A DNA stretch of 64,000 nt from contig NZ_JACSPZ010000004.1 of assembly GCF_014836905.1 (NCBI RefSeq), positions 310,001 to 374,000 on the forward strand. The letters run 5' to 3'. This document shows positions 61,472-64,000 of this stretch, piece by piece. This DNA comes from Solibacillus faecavium (GTDB lineage Bacteria; Bacillota; Bacilli; Bacillales_A; Planococcaceae). The translations under genes were made by a program, and so were the position numbers. Under the pieces are notes generated by a model, which saw nothing but the letters and a program-made list of their open reading frames with translations, was not told the origin of the DNA and searched no databases. How positions within the stretch are numbered: position 1 is the first letter of the stretch; the number at the start of each line of letters is the position of its first letter.

Positions 61472-62920
61472 TTAGTTAAAGAACAGAATATTGTCACGGT
61501 AGTTTTCTTTTAAATCGTTTTCTAAATAGCGTAAAAATCGTTCAATGATTGCCGAAGATTGTGCACGTGTTAACGTATCTTTCGGATTAAAATAACCGTT
61601 GCTGCCGGACATTAACCCTAACTGTGTCGCTACATATACGGCATCTCGTGCATAATCTGTAATTCTGTAGTCATCTTTATAATCCGTTGTATAGCCTGGA
61701 TCTGGTGCTTTTCCTTCTAAACCAAGGGCACGTACTAAAATTGTCGCTGCTTGCTGACGTGTTAAAAATCCATCAGGGTCAAAAGTATTCGGTGTCGTCC
61801 CTTTAATAACCCCTTTATTCACTGCTGCAACTAAATAATTGTGATCTTTCGTAGTGCGCTTTACATCTTTAAAAATGGTCGGCTGGGAAGTAGGACGGCG
61901 ATTGTTTTGCTCTTCCAATACACGCAGGTCTATTGCTTTACCGATTGCAATGGCAAAGTCTAAACGTTGCACTGGTGTATTAGGAGAGAAGAAGTTGGAT
62001 TGATCCTCCAAAATCCCAAGCGAATATAATTTTTCAATTTGTTCACGTGCCCAATTTGTTGATAAATCACGGAATTTTGGGATCTTCAGCATTTCTAGCT
62101 TTGGCATATAGTCAATGCTACTTGCCACTTTTCCTCTTCCGGCAGGTAAATCGTATTCATATTCAGATAATGAATCTGCCGAGCTAACTGTTTTATAGTT
62201 GCCGTTAAAGCTGGATAAAGTAGCATCACTTTGATTGAAGTCCAAAGTGCGTGATTTAGCTGTAGAAACTTTGTTTTTTACCGTTCCGATTGAGCCATCT
62301 TCATACACAATTTCAAAATCGGTAATTTGAGTTTCAGTGGCACCCCAGAAGTTTTCATATCCTTCATTTCGGCTGCTTGCCTCTACTGTAATTGTTTTTG
62401 TTACTGCATCTTTTCCTCGACCTGTCGATTCGGTATATGTTTTACGGGCAATCGCTTCTCCAGAGTAATAGTCAGATGCTGGACGCTTGTCTGTAATTGT
62501 ACTTTTTGAAAGTTGGTAATCCGCTAATGTAAATGTACGGTCACCAATAGTAATTTTTTCTGTAAATTTTGTTACGCTACCAGTCGCTGAACTTTGACCG
62601 ACCTGGTCATAGTTTGTTACATCATATGTATACGTAAAGTTTCTCGTTAATTTTTCTCCACTTGGTCCTGTTAACGTAAATTTATATGTTTCAGTTAATT
62701 TACCTTGACGCTCTGTTTTGTTTACAGAAACGTTTTTATTAGTTCCCGTAAATTTAATTGGTTTCCCTGTTAAAAAGAAATACTCTTCGTATTCATACTC
62801 ATTTTTAACTCCACCTGTTAAATCGATTGACTGGGCTGAACTACTCGACGGGTGGACGAGTAGTACTATAATTAAAAATGAACATGCTGCTACAAAGTTT
62901 AAGTTAAACTTTTTCCTCAC
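61472..62920 (-). CDS. Secreted protein with three C-terminal SLH domains
   Basis: 482 residues. Signal peptide about 1-29 (SFLIIVLLVHPSSSSAQS). The central part is beta-rich and unfamiliar. Three SLH domains follow from about 295: FRDLSTNWAREQIEKLYSLGIL, with the second near VNKGVIKGTTPNTFDPDGFLTR and the third near LGLMSGSNGYFNPKDTLTRAQ. SLH domains bind pyruvylated secondary wall polymer. The central domain is not recognised. Confidence 0.88.
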   Translation of the reverse strand: MRKKFNLNFVAACSFLIIVLLVHPSSSSAQSIDLTGGVKNEYEYEEYFFLTGKPIKFTGTNKNVSVNKTERQGKLTETYKFTLTGPSGEKLTRNFTYTYDVTNYDQVGQSSATGSVTKFTEKITIGDRTFTLADYQLSKSTITDKRPASDYYSGEAIARKTYTESTGRGKDAVTKTITVEASSRNEGYENFWGATETQITDFEIVYEDGSIGTVKNKVSTAKSRTLDFNQSDATLSSFNGNYKTVSSADSLSEYEYDLPAGRGKVASSIDYMPKLEMLKIPKFRDLSTNWAREQIEKLYSLGILEDQSNFFSPNTPVQRLDFAIAIGKAIDLRVLEEQNNRRPTSQPTIFKDVKRTTKDHNYLVAAVNKGVIKGTTPNTFDPDGFLTRQQAATILVRALGLEGKAPDPGYTTDYKDDYRITDYARDAVYVATQLGLMSGSNGYFNPKDTLTRAQSSAIIERFLRYLENDLKENYRDNILFFN

Positions 62921-62963
62921 AAATTCGTCCTCATTTCCTTAAATTATTCCGCAAAATAGTATT

Positions 62964-62991
62964 GGCATGTGAGAGGCACATCCCACATGCC
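62964..62991 (-). terminator. Hairpin between two surface-protein genes
   Basis: Arms GGCATGTG (62964-62971) and CACATGCC (62984-62991). No T-run follows, so it may be an RNA stabiliser or weak terminator. Confidence 0.4.
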
Positions 62992-62999
62992 TTATCAGT

Positions 63000-64000
63000 T
63001 TAGTTTATAAGTAGTACATACACATCAGATGTCGAACGTGCAACAGCTGTTACTTGACTTCCTTTATTAATTTCCTCAATATCAACCACTTTTCCATCTT
63101 TAACAATCATTGCTTTGGATAAGTCTAATGTAAGTGAACCGTATCGGAAGTTCCAATGGCCGTCGTTCCCCCACTGGCTACTATTAATAACTGAAATCTT
63201 TTTCGTATTGAAGTTCACCGAGCTTACTCGTCCTGTCAAAGTTAACGTTGCCAATCTTTCATTTGGAACAAAGTGAATGCCTTGAATATGTCCATCCTTT
63301 ACATAGAAGTATGCATAATAAGGATTTGGCGAGTTTGTATAATTATCATATAAATCTAAGTCCAATTCAGGTATTACTTTAAATTGCTTTGTCCCATCCA
63401 GTTCAGATGCAATTGTAGAATTGCTGTATCCAAATTGGGAAATTTGATTATCTGAACTCCAGAAATGATTATCAAAACGTTGCAAATCAGATAAGTCCAC
63501 TTCATATGCGTATAAATCTGCGACATCTATTCGGCCAAAGTAAAGTTGGTATTTTGATAAATTCGGCGCTAAAAACGCATCATTTGTAACATTTACAATA
63601 TGCGCATAGTCACTTTTCGCACCACCATCCGTTAATACAAAGGCTGTTGTAGAAATAGGTTTTTGTGCTAAATCCAATGCGATTAATCCTTCAGGTTCTA
63701 CTAATCGACCGTTGCGTATTAAAATCGATCCATTATGATAATTTAATTTCTGTGTATTTTTTAATTCCAGCACATTTACACCAATATTCACACGATTAAT
63801 TGGTTGATAGAATGTACGTTCATTTTTGGCTAATACAATAATTTTATCGATAACTTCTTTATTAAACTGTTCTTTTGTTACAAAATAAATATCGCTGTTG
63901 TTATAGTTTTTCAATTGATTTTTTGATATTTTTTTATTCCCTGCATAAATGGTTGTATTATTAGTAAAGTTGAAAGTAGCCTTTGTTTTTATGTTTCCAG
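63000..64000 (-). CDS. C-terminal part of a surface protein, start outside the window
   Basis: About 333 codons. The frame stays open to the window edge, and the residues before the first TTG (63914) read ATFNFTNNTTIYAGNKKIS, natural protein sequence, so the true start lies beyond 64000. Visible features: TDGGAKSDYAHIVNVT, repeated beta-strand patterns, and an end with LSKAMIVKDGKVVDIEEINKGSQVTAVARS. No family recognised. It is followed by two wall-protein genes, so a surface role is likely. Confidence 0.7.
   Translation of the reverse strand, partial: GNIKTKATFNFTNNTTIYAGNKKISKNQLKNYNNSDIYFVTKEQFNKEVIDKIIVLAKNERTFYQPINRVNIGVNVLELKNTQKLNYHNGSILIRNGRLVEPEGLIALDLAQKPISTTAFVLTDGGAKSDYAHIVNVTNDAFLAPNLSKYQLYFGRIDVADLYAYEVDLSDLQRFDNHFWSSDNQISQFGYSNSTIASELDGTKQFKVIPELDLDLYDNYTNSPNPYYAYFYVKDGHIQGIHFVPNERLATLTLTGRVSSVNFNTKKISVINSSQWGNDGHWNFRYGSLTLDLSKAMIVKDGKVVDIEEINKGSQVTAVARSTSDVYVLLIN

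Noticed and set aside
63000-63914. Complete gene starting at the TTG at 63914
   Set aside because: The same frame remains open to 64000 with protein-like sequence upstream and no ribosome-binding site before this TTG, so the gene is cut by the window edge.

Overview
The window reads as chromosome from a low-GC, endospore-forming member of the Bacillota. Gene content and order match the Bacillus subtilis region running from alaS and recD2 through relA, apt, recJ, secDF, tgt, queA and ruvBA, then pheA, obg, spo0B, rpmA, rplU, spoIVF, minCD, mreBCD, radC, maf, folC and valS, to the hem operon. SLH-type surface proteins, two folC copies and a short SpoVID point to the Planococcaceae (Lysinibacillus or Solibacillus type). 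The genus is an inference. No rRNA, tRNA, prophage, transposase or CRISPR array was seen. Almost all genes lie on the minus strand. The exceptions are a Crp/Fnr regulator, a hisA homologue, spoVB, niaR and one small membrane protein.

Layout. 1-5.6 kb: 5'-part of alaS behind a T-box leader, an MFS transporter divergent from a Crp/Fnr regulator, and nupC. 6-16.4 kb: recD2, a eukaryotic-type hisA, a manganese catalase, a DUF2642 protein, dtd, relA, apt, recJ. 16.6-26.6 kb: a LapA-like protein, secDF, comN, spoVB, a DUF421 protein, yajC, tgt, queA, ruvB, ruvA. 26.7-31.8 kb: a CotS-type kinase overlapping a SafA-like coat protein, niaR, and an ECF sigma / PadR / FtsW-RodA operon preceded by a 21-bp-periodic array. 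31.9-36.9 kb: DCC oxidoreductase, pheA, pheB, obg, spo0B, and rplU-prp-rpmA. 37-44.7 kb: spoIVFAB, minCD, mreBCD, radC, maf, spoIIB-like. 44.9-58.2 kb: two folC genes, valS with a T-box leader, a small membrane protein, a GC-rich intergenic repeat, a short SpoVID, and hemAXCDBL. 58.5-64 kb: three large cell-surface genes, the last cut by the window edge.

How the genes fit together. Several blocks are joint pathways: tRNA charging under T-box control (alaS, valS); stringent response and purine salvage (relA, apt); protein export (yajC, secDF); queuosine (tgt, queA); Holliday-junction processing (ruvAB); the sporulation phosphorelay and SpoIVF checkpoint; division-site and shape control (minCD, mreBCD); and 5-aminolevulinate to uroporphyrinogen III (hemAXCDBL), with a PerR-like box upstream of hemA.

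Most worth a second look: (1) the ECF-sigma/PadR/SEDS operon with an ECF-type promoter and nine phased CTAATA motifs upstream of it; (2) a stand-alone HisA of eukaryotic (HIS6) type; (3) Shine-Dalgarno sequences buried in long perfect hairpins before the DUF2642 and manganese-catalase genes; (4) a 127-bp insertion bounded by 17-bp direct repeats inside the valS T-box leader, and a nearby GC-rich repeat with inverted ends; (5) shortened sporulation proteins (SpoVID without LysM, SpoIVFB without CBS) and a Met/Pro-rich SafA-like protein with repeated CPSC motifs.
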